The notes below the pieces were generated by a model that was given only the letters and a program-made list of their open reading frames with translations, searched no databases and was not told the DNA's origin. Source: Aliiroseovarius sp. M344 (GTDB taxonomy: Bacteria; Pseudomonadota; Alphaproteobacteria; Rhodobacterales; Rhodobacteraceae). From it: a DNA stretch of 64,000 nucleotides. Position numbers and translations under genes: made by a program. This document shows positions 21,201 through 29,503 of the stretch, one piece after another (the stretch's first letter is position 1; the number at the start of each line of letters is the position of its first letter). The stretch covers positions 114,737 through 178,736 of the forward strand of contig NZ_CP081154.1 in NCBI RefSeq assembly GCF_025140835.1. The letters are read 5' to 3'.

Positions 21201-24200
21201 AGATTTCGAGAAACTTCTCGAGGCCTTGGGTGATGGAAGCAAAACGATGTTGCAGTTGTGGCCGTTAGAGACAACGGACACCGCAGCGCCCTTTGACCAT
21301 GCCTATCTCTTGTTGCGTGCCATGCAGCTCAATGGCATCGGACCAAACTCAAAGCTGGCTTTTGTTGTGCCAGTCGCGCCAGATGCACAGAACCTGGTCT
21401 CGATCTCACCAGATATGCAGTCGCTGATTGGGCCGGTACGTGTGGCCCCTCGCGAAATTCCGGGGCTGGAAGCTGCACTGATCGGGATCGAAACCACATC
21501 CGCGCGCGCTCAGGACGTTATTGCGGAAGCAGCCAGCGCGGATGCGGCAGACGAACTTGCTTATCTGAATCAGAAACGTCTGATCCCTCAAAGATCGCCC
21601 TCGTCAATCGCAGCATCCAAAGATCTGCCCGGTCGGTTGAAGCGCGGCGGCGTTTATGTCGTAACCGGCGGTCTGGGCGGCATCGGGCGCGAACTGGCGC
21701 TTTGGTTGGCGAAAACAACTCATGCCAAGATCGCGATGATGTCCCGGTCGGCACAGGAAGATCATGCGCTGACCGAGGCAATCAGAAAACTTGGTGGCGA
21801 TGTTGCTTATTTCGCTGTTGATGTGACTGACAGAGCCGCTTTGACAGACGCAATTGAACAGACCAAGGCCAAATTTGGCACCATCAATGGTGTGATACAC
21901 GCGGCTGGTGCGATCGCCGACGCGCCCTTCTCGGTCAAATCATTGGACGAGGCGCATACCATCATGGCGCCGAAGATCATCGGCGCGCAACATCTTGCAG
22001 AGCTTTTGCCGGATGGCTCGATTGACCTTTTTGCGGTGTTCTCATCTTCATCCGTAGTCATCGGTCCCGCAGGTCAAAGCGATTACATCGCCGCCAATGC
22101 TTATCTTGAAGCACTGGCCGCCGAACGGTCTGATGGGCTTTCCATTGCATGGAGCATCTGGCGCGACATTGGCATGGCGGCTGAAACTTATGGTGTCGGC
22201 CCCAAATCGGACAGCCCATACGCACTTCTTGGATCGCGACAGCTGGATGAGAATGGCGCTGTGGTTTATTCTGGGCGTCTGGACCCCATGGATGACTGGG
22301 TTATCGCAGAACATATTGTCGGCGATACTCCGGTCCTGCCCGGCACCGCTTATCTTGAAATAGCAGCCGAGGCGGCGAAAGATCAGTTCGGTTCGGTGGA
22401 ATTCGAAATTCAATCCTTGTCGCTTGCGGCGCCAATGGTCTTCACTGACAGTGCTGCACGAAATGTTGATGTGCACCTGACTCCGTCTGACGAGGGATTT
22501 GACCTGAGGATCACAAGTTCAGCGGGCACCGACAAGCCGCCCGTCGAACACGCCAATGCCCGGATCGAGCCACGTCAGAAAGGGTCGCCCACGCCGGGCT
22601 TGCCCGACTTTGTTGCCCCAGAAACACTCGCGCCACGAAGTGGCCAGACGCCACAAGAGGTGCTGATTGACTTCGGGCCGCGCTGGAACAACATCGGCGA
22701 AATCCGAATTGATCAGAAGTATGCAGAGGGTCAGTTTACCCTTCCAGACGCCTTTCTGTCTGATCTGGAAACTGGGATTCATCTTCACCCCGCGCTTGTC
22801 GATATGGCAATGACGGTGGGGCTGCATTTGATTGATGCAAGCGAGATGGAAGGCAACGTGTATGTTCCCATCTCGTTCGAACATGTGTCGGTCCTTGCGC
22901 CTGTGCCAGCCAAGATCATTTCACGCGCGGTGCGCCGTAACACGGCGAAGAAAAGCATCGCAGCCTTCGATGTGGAAATTCGTGATGGGTCCGGTGCTTT
23001 GGTTGTCGTGATCGAAAACCTCGTGCTTCGCGCTGTTGCCGGAGGCAACTTGCGACCCGGTCAAGAAGCCACAAGCCTGACTGAAAAAATGTTGGCGACA
23101 GGAATTCGCCGTCGCGACGCGGACGAAGTATTTACCCGTGTTTTCAACATTATGGGGAAGAACGTCACGGTAGCCCCGGTCCCCCTGGAACAAATTCGCC
23201 TTGCGATGGCAGAAGTTCCGAAATCCCAATCAGAGGACGAAGGCGCGGGTGCGGAAGTGGCCATCTCGGATCCGTTGGCGGCCGCCCTAGCCAGTGAATG
23301 GCAGCAGCTTCTGGGCGTAAATTCCATTGGGCCGGATGACGATTTCTTTGCGCTCGGCGGCCATTCGTTGAACGCTGTGCGATTGTTCAATCGTATCCGC
23401 AAGTCCTTCGGCGTCGATATGCCGCTTGCCCAGCTTTATGAATCCCCAACCGTATCCGCGCTGGCGGACGCGATGCGATCGCGCGGCTATGTTGATGAGA
23501 CCGCGCCCGCCGAAACGCCGGATACGGCCAGCCCCGGAACGAACGAGACGCCACAGGCGCGCAGCAGCGAGCTGACTGAAGGACAGCGGGAAGTTTTCTC
23601 GGCCATCCTTAGCAACCCAAGTGCGAACCTAGCTTACAACCTGTCCTGCAGCCTTCATATCGACGGGGATATCAACGCCGATGCGATGACGCAGGCGCTT
23701 CAACGTGTCGGACAACGGCATGACAGCCTTAGGGCGACCTTCGACCCCCACAGCTTGCAAATGACGATTTCTCCCGATGTGGCATTCGCACTTGAAACCG
23801 CCGATCTGCAGGATGCGGCACCGGTACAGCAATCTGACGCGCGCGCATCAATACACCACGATGTGGCATCGACAGAATTTGATCTGGAACATGGTCCGAT
23901 GCTGCGGGCGCGTCTTCTGACCTATGCCCCTGCGCGGCACGAATTGCTGATAGGGCTGCACCACATGATCTGCGATGGCTGGTCCATTGGTGTTATCATG
24001 CGGGACTTATCAGAAATCTATAATTCGATTGTCGAAGCCCGCGACGCCAAGCTTCCACCGATCGAAAGCATTGTGGATTTCGTCGCCGAGGAAAAGGACT
24101 GGTTGGTCACCGACAGGGCGACGGAGCATCGTGACTACTGGCTCGATCGCTTTTCGGGCGATGTCCCTGTTATGGATCTTCCTACGGATCGACCACGCCC

Positions 24201-27200
24201 CCCCGTCAGAACCAGTTCGGCTGAACGTATCGACACCGCCCTAAGCGCGTCCCTTGATAAGCGTCTGCGGGACATGGCGAAGGCAACCGGCTCGTCACTT
24301 GAAAATGTCGTCTTTGCCGCGTTCCAGTTGTTCCTTTCGCATCTGACCGGTTCGCGCGATATCGTTGTTGGGCTGCCGGCCGCCGGCCAGCTGTCCTTCG
24401 GGTCAGAGAATACGGTTGGGCATTGTGTGAACTTCCTGCCCATACGGTCTTCGGTGCAACCCGAAGAGAGCTTTGCTGACCTGATTGCACAGGTGAAGCG
24501 CAATCTTTTGTCGGCGCTTGATCATCAAAATTATACTTATGGGTCATTGATGCGCGACCTTGGCATTCCGCGCGACCCATCGCGTCTGGCGCTGGTGCCC
24601 ATCATCGTCAATATCGACAACCTGTCCGAGATTGACGCCCTGCCCTACAGCGGGCTTTCGACCGAGTTCAAAGTGAATCCGACCGGTAACGAGTTGTTCG
24701 AGATCTTCTTCAATCTGCTGGATGCCCCCAGTGGAGCAAAGCTTTACTGGAGCTATAACACCGACCTTTTCAATGCGGACACGATCCAGCGATACCTGAA
24801 CCAGTTCCTGTCGCTGCTTGAAGGTCTCACGGCTGATCCGAATGTCAAAATCGGCAAAACGAGTGCGTTATTGTCCGGTTCCATCCAGCCTAGCAGCGGA
24901 ACCTTTGAGGATCCGGGCGCTCTTGGGCCTCAAACCATTACCGAGGTTTTTGCAGCCACCGTTGAAAAGCACGCAAACAGGATTGCTGTCCGTCAAGGCG
25001 ACGCAACGATGGAGTACCAGACGTTGGACGCCCGATCCGATGCGCTGGCAAAATGGCTTGTCGATCTGGGCGTGCAGCGCGGGCAGCTGGTTGGGATATC
25101 ATCCAGAAGATCGGTTGATCTGATTGTCGCGGTTATGGGCGTCCTGAAATCCGGTGCTGGCTACGTCCCATTTGATACCGCCCTGCCCGCTGACCGCCTA
25201 CGTTTCATGGCGGAAGATACCGGCATCGGGGTGCTGATTGGCACGTGCGATCCTGTTGCAGACACCGGCGTGAAAACGATTTCTCTGACTGATCTGGACC
25301 TTGATGCAAAGGAGGCACCCAAGCCGGACCTGACAGGTGAAGACATCGCTTATGTGATGTTTACTTCCGGCACCACCGGTACACCCAAAGGGGTCGTATT
25401 GCCCCATCGCACAGTTATCAGAATGCTGTGTGATACCGATTGGCTGAAGATGGGTCCGGAAACAGTGACGCTTCATTCCTCGGCATTTGCTTTTGATACC
25501 TCGATCATCGATATATTCGCAGCGCTTTTGCACGGCGGCACCGTCGTCATTCCGCCAGATGGAACATTATCCATTTCCGATCTGGCGACCGCCGTGGCCA
25601 GCCATGATGTCAACACGCTTTGGCTGACATCCGGTCTTTTTCATGCCGTTGCAGACACCAATCCCCTGACTTTCGAAAAAGTAGATCAGGTGATCGTTGG
25701 CGGTGACGTCGTATCGCCCCCTCACGTGAAAAAGGTCATGGATGCGTGTCCTAATATAACCGTGATAAACGGATATGGCCCAACAGAAAGCAATGTCACC
25801 AACGCCCATCCCATTACCTACGAAGACACGGTCTCTGGCAAATCTCTTCCCATCGGACAAGCCATCCCCGGCACGCAGATCTTTATCGTCGACGAAGCGA
25901 TGAACCCTGTGCCTGCTGGCATTCAGGGGGAACTGTGCATCGCGGGTCGCGGTCTGGCACTGGGATATTGGAACCGCCCGGACCTGACGGCCGAAAAGTT
26001 TGTTGCGGCGCCATGGGATCCCGACTTGCGGCTGTATCTCTCTGGTGATCTGGCTATGGACCCCGGCGATGGGTCTTTGCGCTTCTATGGCCGCAAGGAC
26101 ACGCAGGTCAAAGTCAGAGGGTTCCGCGTAGAACCGCTTGAGATTGAGAGCGTGCTTGAAGATCATCCTATGGTGAAACAGGTTGTCGTCGTCGCCGTGG
26201 TCCCTGAAGGGCAAACTGACAAGGTGCTTGCAGCCTTCATTGTGCCGGAAGACAAAACGCCGTCGCGCCGCATTCTGGCGGAACACGTCAAGACACGCAT
26301 CCCGGAATATGCCCGCCCGAGTTTCTATGTTCCGGTATCCGAACTTCCCTTGAACCAGAACGGCAAAGTGGATCGCAAAGCCCTGCCACCCCTTTCGGAC
26401 GCCATGGAGATGGGGGACTATCTGGAACCGCAGAATGCAACAGAACGCCGACTTGCTGAGATGTGGAGCGACGTTCTGAAACTGGACACCATAAGCGCCG
26501 AGGCAAACTTCTTTGATCTAGGGGGGCACTCTTTGCTCGCCGTGCGCTTGTTTGACAAGATCAGGGCAGAGTTCTCGCTCGACCTTCCGATCTCGACCCT
26601 GTTTCAAAATCCCAGCATCCGTGATCTGGCCGGAGTGATAGATGAGGGGCAAGCAGATTCAACCCTCGCCTTGACCGAGGATGCCAAAGACCTTGACTGG
26701 GACACCTCGACCGTGATCCACCCCGGTCCCGGCACCGGGAACAGGCCGCTCTTTATCGTAGGCGGGGTCGGAGGCAACCTTAACAACCTGGCGGATCTGG
26801 CCCGCAGTCTGGGCAAAACCTGCCCCGTTATCGGGTTTCAAACACGGGGCATCCTTGGTCACACCCCACGCAACAGCATCGAGGAAATGGCCGCCGACAA
26901 CATAACCTATTTGAAGGCACACCAACCAAACGGTCCTTATGTCCTTTCCGGATATTCAGGCGGGGCATTCACAGCCTTTGAAATGGCGCGCCAATTGCAG
27001 GCACAGGGCGACGTCGTTGATGTTTTCTTTGTTCTGGACACATTTGCTCCAGGATTTGTGGCCGATTTCGGAACGAATGCCTCATTGCCGTTAAGAAAAC
27101 GTGTTGAGCACGAAGTGGCATTGATGCGTGACAGCGGATTGTCAAATCTGAAAAAGCGGTCGCGCAGTTTCTTCAAGAACCTGGTCTATCGGGGTCCTGC

Positions 27201-27507
27201 ATTAAAACTGCTACAGCATTATAATCCATCTTATCATCGCTACAGGATCATGAAGATGGCTTGGATCGACGCGGCACGCCATTACGAAGGCGGCCAATTC
27301 GACGGTGATGTCTTGTTGTTCAAAAGCAACCCGACCTCGGTGCGCGAACTCTTGGTACGGGAAAAATCTGACACCTATGGTTGGGAGAAATGGGTGCCGG
27401 AACGCCGCATTCAGACGCTTCATGTCGAAGGCGATCACCGATCAATGGTCACCGGTAAAAACGGGGCGGCTTTGGCCCAGTACATCGTGAAACGACTGAT
27501 TAACTGA
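18259..27507 (+). CDS. Hybrid PKS/NRPS: KS-AT-KR-DH-ACP-C-A-PCP-TE
   Basis: The 3082-residue megasynthase contains, in order: KS (8-430; C182 in TACSTS, H318, H356); AT (530-850; S629 in AHSAGE, with VAAHS at 725-729 where HAFH or YASH is usual, so extender choice is open); KR (905-1330; GGLGGIG at 1137, Y1276, N1280); DH (1335-1625; H1352 in HIVGDTPVLP, D1515); ACP (S1703); C (1775-2215; HHMICDG from 1901); A (2226-2710; FTSGTTGTPKG, NGYGPTES); PCP (S2758); TE (S2900 in GYSGG). All active-site residues I could check are present. The A-domain code reads roughly D-T-I-W-I-G-G-V-T-K and matches none I remember. KR lies before DH, the reverse of ordinary cis-AT modules. No phosphopantetheinyl transferase or exporter gene lies nearby. 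Confidence 0.93.
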   Translation: MTQESKPDNRIAIVGRAGRFPASRNVEEFWDLISSGRVGTTKLSDQALLAAGVSRAALADPNYVKAANILPEMESFDAGFFGFSPREAAILDPQHRHFLETCWEVLEDAGHVPESFDGRIGIYAGSGMQAYLPYNLLSNPDLVEEIGLFLLRHTGNDKDFLTTRASYILNLTGPSVAVQTACSTSLVAVHMAVNALLSYECDMALAGGVTIELPHRVGYKFAKGEILSPDGYCRAFDQASEGTVFGSGSALVALRRMEDALADGDDIKAVILGSAINNDGSSKANYLAPSVEGQAEAAGEAVAIAQVEPETISYIEAHGTGTPIGDPIELEALNDVYGPGDKSSIDIGSVKSNIGHLDTAAGVAGLIKIVEAMRHRFIPATANFSTPNSRFDFSSSPFQVSGEGKPWRSEGRPRRAAINSLGVGGTNAHVIIEEAPERPETPAEDCWRVFPFSARDDAALARGNENWASFLEQSDTRMGDVAHTLINGRRAFPARMAIAARTKDDLLAALTGAAPALLQAGKSDSNSAASIVFMYPGGGAQYPGAGAEMLQQSPVFKAAVDECFSLLPASAPDDLYEVMFLRTLADDDARDKLSTKSAYAIPALTILGYAYTKQLESWGIKPDSIVAHSAGEYAGAVVSGAMSLRDALRVVTLRGQVMDDAPKGAMTTIPADEATVRKLVGDNLDIAALNAPEVSVISGHMDEIAALEKQLCETEHAARRIPLDVAAHSRLLDGQLDRFRKGFEGIKFGTPTLPMVSALRGGWGIDDDFLSAEYWVRHLRNTVRFADAISCVLEKPDQIIIDMGPSQSLLPLVQMIPGANPPRGLIPCAPKPKDETSEIGVSVAALGGLWANGVDLDWQRLPGQTGRKISLPTYPFDKTKHWIEPGIQTAAKPIEEELPSLHRREDIDTWLETTAWVEEKPAGSAPEISGSWVIFANQNPFANDVLATLQKSSRAQVTVVRAGDAYRQSGNEFEIRTDVAEDFEKLLEALGDGSKTMLQLWPLETTDTAAPFDHAYLLLRAMQLNGIGPNSKLAFVVPVAPDAQNLVSISPDMQSLIGPVRVAPREIPGLEAALIGIETTSARAQDVIAEAASADAADELAYLNQKRLIPQRSPSSIAASKDLPGRLKRGGVYVVTGGLGGIGRELALWLAKTTHAKIAMMSRSAQEDHALTEAIRKLGGDVAYFAVDVTDRAALTDAIEQTKAKFGTINGVIHAAGAIADAPFSVKSLDEAHTIMAPKIIGAQHLAELLPDGSIDLFAVFSSSSVVIGPAGQSDYIAANAYLEALAAERSDGLSIAWSIWRDIGMAAETYGVGPKSDSPYALLGSRQLDENGAVVYSGRLDPMDDWVIAEHIVGDTPVLPGTAYLEIAAEAAKDQFGSVEFEIQSLSLAAPMVFTDSAARNVDVHLTPSDEGFDLRITSSAGTDKPPVEHANARIEPRQKGSPTPGLPDFVAPETLAPRSGQTPQEVLIDFGPRWNNIGEIRIDQKYAEGQFTLPDAFLSDLETGIHLHPALVDMAMTVGLHLIDASEMEGNVYVPISFEHVSVLAPVPAKIISRAVRRNTAKKSIAAFDVEIRDGSGALVVVIENLVLRAVAGGNLRPGQEATSLTEKMLATGIRRRDADEVFTRVFNIMGKNVTVAPVPLEQIRLAMAEVPKSQSEDEGAGAEVAISDPLAAALASEWQQLLGVNSIGPDDDFFALGGHSLNAVRLFNRIRKSFGVDMPLAQLYESPTVSALADAMRSRGYVDETAPAETPDTASPGTNETPQARSSELTEGQREVFSAILSNPSANLAYNLSCSLHIDGDINADAMTQALQRVGQRHDSLRATFDPHSLQMTISPDVAFALETADLQDAAPVQQSDARASIHHDVASTEFDLEHGPMLRARLLTYAPARHELLIGLHHMICDGWSIGVIMRDLSEIYNSIVEARDAKLPPIESIVDFVAEEKDWLVTDRATEHRDYWLDRFSGDVPVMDLPTDRPRPPVRTSSAERIDTALSASLDKRLRDMAKATGSSLENVVFAAFQLFLSHLTGSRDIVVGLPAAGQLSFGSENTVGHCVNFLPIRSSVQPEESFADLIAQVKRNLLSALDHQNYTYGSLMRDLGIPRDPSRLALVPIIVNIDNLSEIDALPYSGLSTEFKVNPTGNELFEIFFNLLDAPSGAKLYWSYNTDLFNADTIQRYLNQFLSLLEGLTADPNVKIGKTSALLSGSIQPSSGTFEDPGALGPQTITEVFAATVEKHANRIAVRQGDATMEYQTLDARSDALAKWLVDLGVQRGQLVGISSRRSVDLIVAVMGVLKSGAGYVPFDTALPADRLRFMAEDTGIGVLIGTCDPVADTGVKTISLTDLDLDAKEAPKPDLTGEDIAYVMFTSGTTGTPKGVVLPHRTVIRMLCDTDWLKMGPETVTLHSSAFAFDTSIIDIFAALLHGGTVVIPPDGTLSISDLATAVASHDVNTLWLTSGLFHAVADTNPLTFEKVDQVIVGGDVVSPPHVKKVMDACPNITVINGYGPTESNVTNAHPITYEDTVSGKSLPIGQAIPGTQIFIVDEAMNPVPAGIQGELCIAGRGLALGYWNRPDLTAEKFVAAPWDPDLRLYLSGDLAMDPGDGSLRFYGRKDTQVKVRGFRVEPLEIESVLEDHPMVKQVVVVAVVPEGQTDKVLAAFIVPEDKTPSRRILAEHVKTRIPEYARPSFYVPVSELPLNQNGKVDRKALPPLSDAMEMGDYLEPQNATERRLAEMWSDVLKLDTISAEANFFDLGGHSLLAVRLFDKIRAEFSLDLPISTLFQNPSIRDLAGVIDEGQADSTLALTEDAKDLDWDTSTVIHPGPGTGNRPLFIVGGVGGNLNNLADLARSLGKTCPVIGFQTRGILGHTPRNSIEEMAADNITYLKAHQPNGPYVLSGYSGGAFTAFEMARQLQAQGDVVDVFFVLDTFAPGFVADFGTNASLPLRKRVEHEVALMRDSGLSNLKKRSRSFFKNLVYRGPALKLLQHYNPSYHRYRIMKMAWIDAARHYEGGQFDGDVLLFKSNPTSVRELLVREKSDTYGWEKWVPERRIQTLHVEGDHRSMVTGKNGAALAQYIVKRLIN

Positions 27508-27561
27508 ACGACCAATCTGCCCTTGCGCCATAATGGTTCGCCCAGAATAACACAGACGCCA

Positions 27562-28380
27562 TCATTCCGCTGACGGTATCACATCTTCAATGAATTCAGA
27601 CATTAGATCAATCAAGCCGTGTTTTGCTAAATCGGCATGCCCGCCATCAGGGAACACGACAATCCGTTTTGGATCCGGGGCGATCTCGGCCAACTGGACT
27701 GCCCACTCAAAAGGCAGAGATTTGTCTTTTGCACCATGTACAAACAGCTTTGGGGCCGTCACGCGGTCAATCAGGTCGACGGTATCGTAGCGCTCGGACC
27801 ACATAAGGTAGCAAAAGGGAAAACCACGGTAGCGTTTGGTATAGTACCTGCACGCACGCGGCATTGAAGCCTCCAGTATAACCGCGCCGAACTCACGCTC
27901 AGATGCCAGCCGCGCGCCCACGGCCGAACCTAGGCTCAAACCATGTAATATACGTCGTTCAGATGGCACAACGCGCCCGATCAGGGTGTCCATTTGATCG
28001 TAAAGCGCCCGTGCGTCCATGGCGAACCCTCGCTCCGACGATCGGTTCTTGTCGCCACTTGCCCCCCGGTATTGCATGACCACAATACCATAGCCTTTGG
28101 CCATCAAGGGTTTGAACCGCTCCATCGAACCGCCGATCTTTGCCGCATTGCCGTAAAACGACAAAATGGTCGGCGCGCCTTCATCTGGTGAAGACACCCA
28201 AACCTGAATGCGCGCGCCGTCTTCTGAAATGAGTTCTTTCACGACAACTTCCGACAGGCCGTAAGCTGCAGGCGTTTCTTCGGTTTTCGGGAACTCGTAA
28301 ATACCCCAGCGCTGGAAGGCCCAGATGGAAAAAACCAAGCCAGAAACCAGAAGTATTGCAAGCCAATGCCACCCGCTCAT
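27562..28380 (-). CDS. Membrane-anchored alpha/beta hydrolase (BEM46/YfhR-like)
   Basis: The 272-residue protein has one N-terminal TM segment (WLAILLVSGLVFSIWAF) followed by an alpha/beta-hydrolase fold. The nucleophile elbow is GLSLG, a later Asp lies in LFVHGAKDKSLP, and the His is in DGGHADL. This makes it a serine hydrolase facing the periplasm; the substrate is unknown. I use ATG 28380 (AGGA 8 bp upstream); the frame stays open further upstream. It converges on the PKS/NRPS gene 54 bp away and could in principle act on that product, but nothing in the sequence proves it. Confidence 0.8.
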   Translation of the reverse strand: MSGWHWLAILLVSGLVFSIWAFQRWGIYEFPKTEETPAAYGLSEVVVKELISEDGARIQVWVSSPDEGAPTILSFYGNAAKIGGSMERFKPLMAKGYGIVVMQYRGASGDKNRSSERGFAMDARALYDQMDTLIGRVVPSERRILHGLSLGSAVGARLASEREFGAVILEASMPRACRYYTKRYRGFPFCYLMWSERYDTVDLIDRVTAPKLFVHGAKDKSLPFEWAVQLAEIAPDPKRIVVFPDGGHADLAKHGLIDLMSEFIEDVIPSAE

Positions 28381-28747
28381 GTCATGTATCCTGTCGTCAT
28401 TCAAATATCGTCCCAGTTGTTTGATCGCGAAACGCCGTGGCTGTGGCAACTGTAACAGACAGTTCGAATTGGCGCACAATCCATTGATAAAATAGTGCGA
28501 AACTACAGTCCATCCTGGCCATGCACACGCTTTTTCAGGATTAAAATCCCTTGGTCATTGTTTCGTCAAAGCCAACAATCACGCCAAACTGGTTGCAGTG
28601 TCTAAATTTCGGAAATTCCACCACAAATTTGCCCCCTTTCCGACAAATTCTGGCTGACAAGCACGCAATTTAATGCTAAAATCGCTTAGTAGTAATAAAT
28701 TTTTTATGCGTATCAATTGATTAGTCTTTATTGGGAAGGGCGAGGAT
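28381..28747. other. AT-rich intergenic region upstream of the VPLPA-CTERM gene
   Basis: No gene is seen. The stretch is clearly AT-richer than its neighbours, especially 28640-28730, and contains the perfect 10-bp palindrome ATCAATTGAT (28712-28721) 27 bp before the start of the next gene, a possible operator. It lies between divergent genes and must hold promoters for both. Confidence 0.5.
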
Positions 28748-29316
28748 ATGAAGAAATTACTGGCGACAACAGCCGTAGCAACAATGGTTGCAACTGCTGC
28801 GACAGCCGCAACCACCGTTGATTTGACCACAGGGGGTGATGTCACCGCGCTTGGCAGCTTGGGTTCGTTCTCATCTGGCACGTGTCGGGTTCAATCGACC
28901 CATGGCGCTACGGGTGGTCAACTGACTACCTGACACAGACTTCAGGCGGCCTTGGTGTAACCGGCTTCCTGGATACTTCGGCACAGCTGGATGGGTTAGT
29001 TGATGAGGCTATCACGTTTACATTCGACAAGTCAGTTCGCCTGATGTCCGTCACCTATTCGTATTTTGGGTGGGGCGACGACGCTGATGTTTATGTGAAT
29101 GGCGCAATGGTTGCGAACGAGAGCACCGCGAACCCGTATCTGTTCGGGAACACTATCGCCAGCTCTTTCACTATTGGTGCTGATGGTTGGAATGACAACT
29201 TCCGCATCAAATCGTTCACGGTTGCAGCCGTTCCCGTTCCCGCAGCAGGGTTTTTGCTGCTGGGCGGCCTTGCCGGGCTTGGTCTGGTTGGTCGGAAGCG
29301 GAAAAAAGCTGCTTGA
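28748..29316 (+). pseudogene. VPLPA-CTERM exosortase substrate interrupted by a frameshift
   Basis: The first frame starts with MKKLLATTAVATMVATAATA, a clear signal peptide, but stops at 28933. The second frame (from about 28882) has no start of its own and runs to 29316. It ends with VPVPAAGFLLLGGLAGLGL followed by RKRKK, which is the VPLPA-CTERM sorting signal: motif, TM helix and basic tail. The two halves fit as one about 185-residue secreted protein broken by a one-base shift near 28878-28895. A missing base around ACGTGTCGG would explain it. It may be a true pseudogene, phase variation or a sequencing error. The exosortase for this tail type is encoded at 32174. Confidence 0.8.
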
Positions 29317-29334
29317 TCAAAGCGCACATATAAC

Positions 29335-29365
29335 AAAAAGGGCCGTTTCATCGGCCCTTTTTTTT
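29335..29365 (+). terminator. Rho-independent terminator after the VPLPA-CTERM gene
   Basis: A perfect stem GGGCCG/CGGCCC (29340-29345 with 29352-29357) with a 6-base loop is followed by eight T. Five A precede the stem, so it may also work in the other direction. Confidence 0.92.
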
Positions 29366-29503
29366 CCAAAGCACCTGCCCTTTTCTCATCTGGCGTCGCT
29401 GCGTTCTGATTTTTTGTTAGAATCCACAGTATGGGTATATACTGGGGCGCAATTGCATTCTCAGATCCTATTCGACTCACATATCAAAAGCTAAACGCAT
29501 CCC

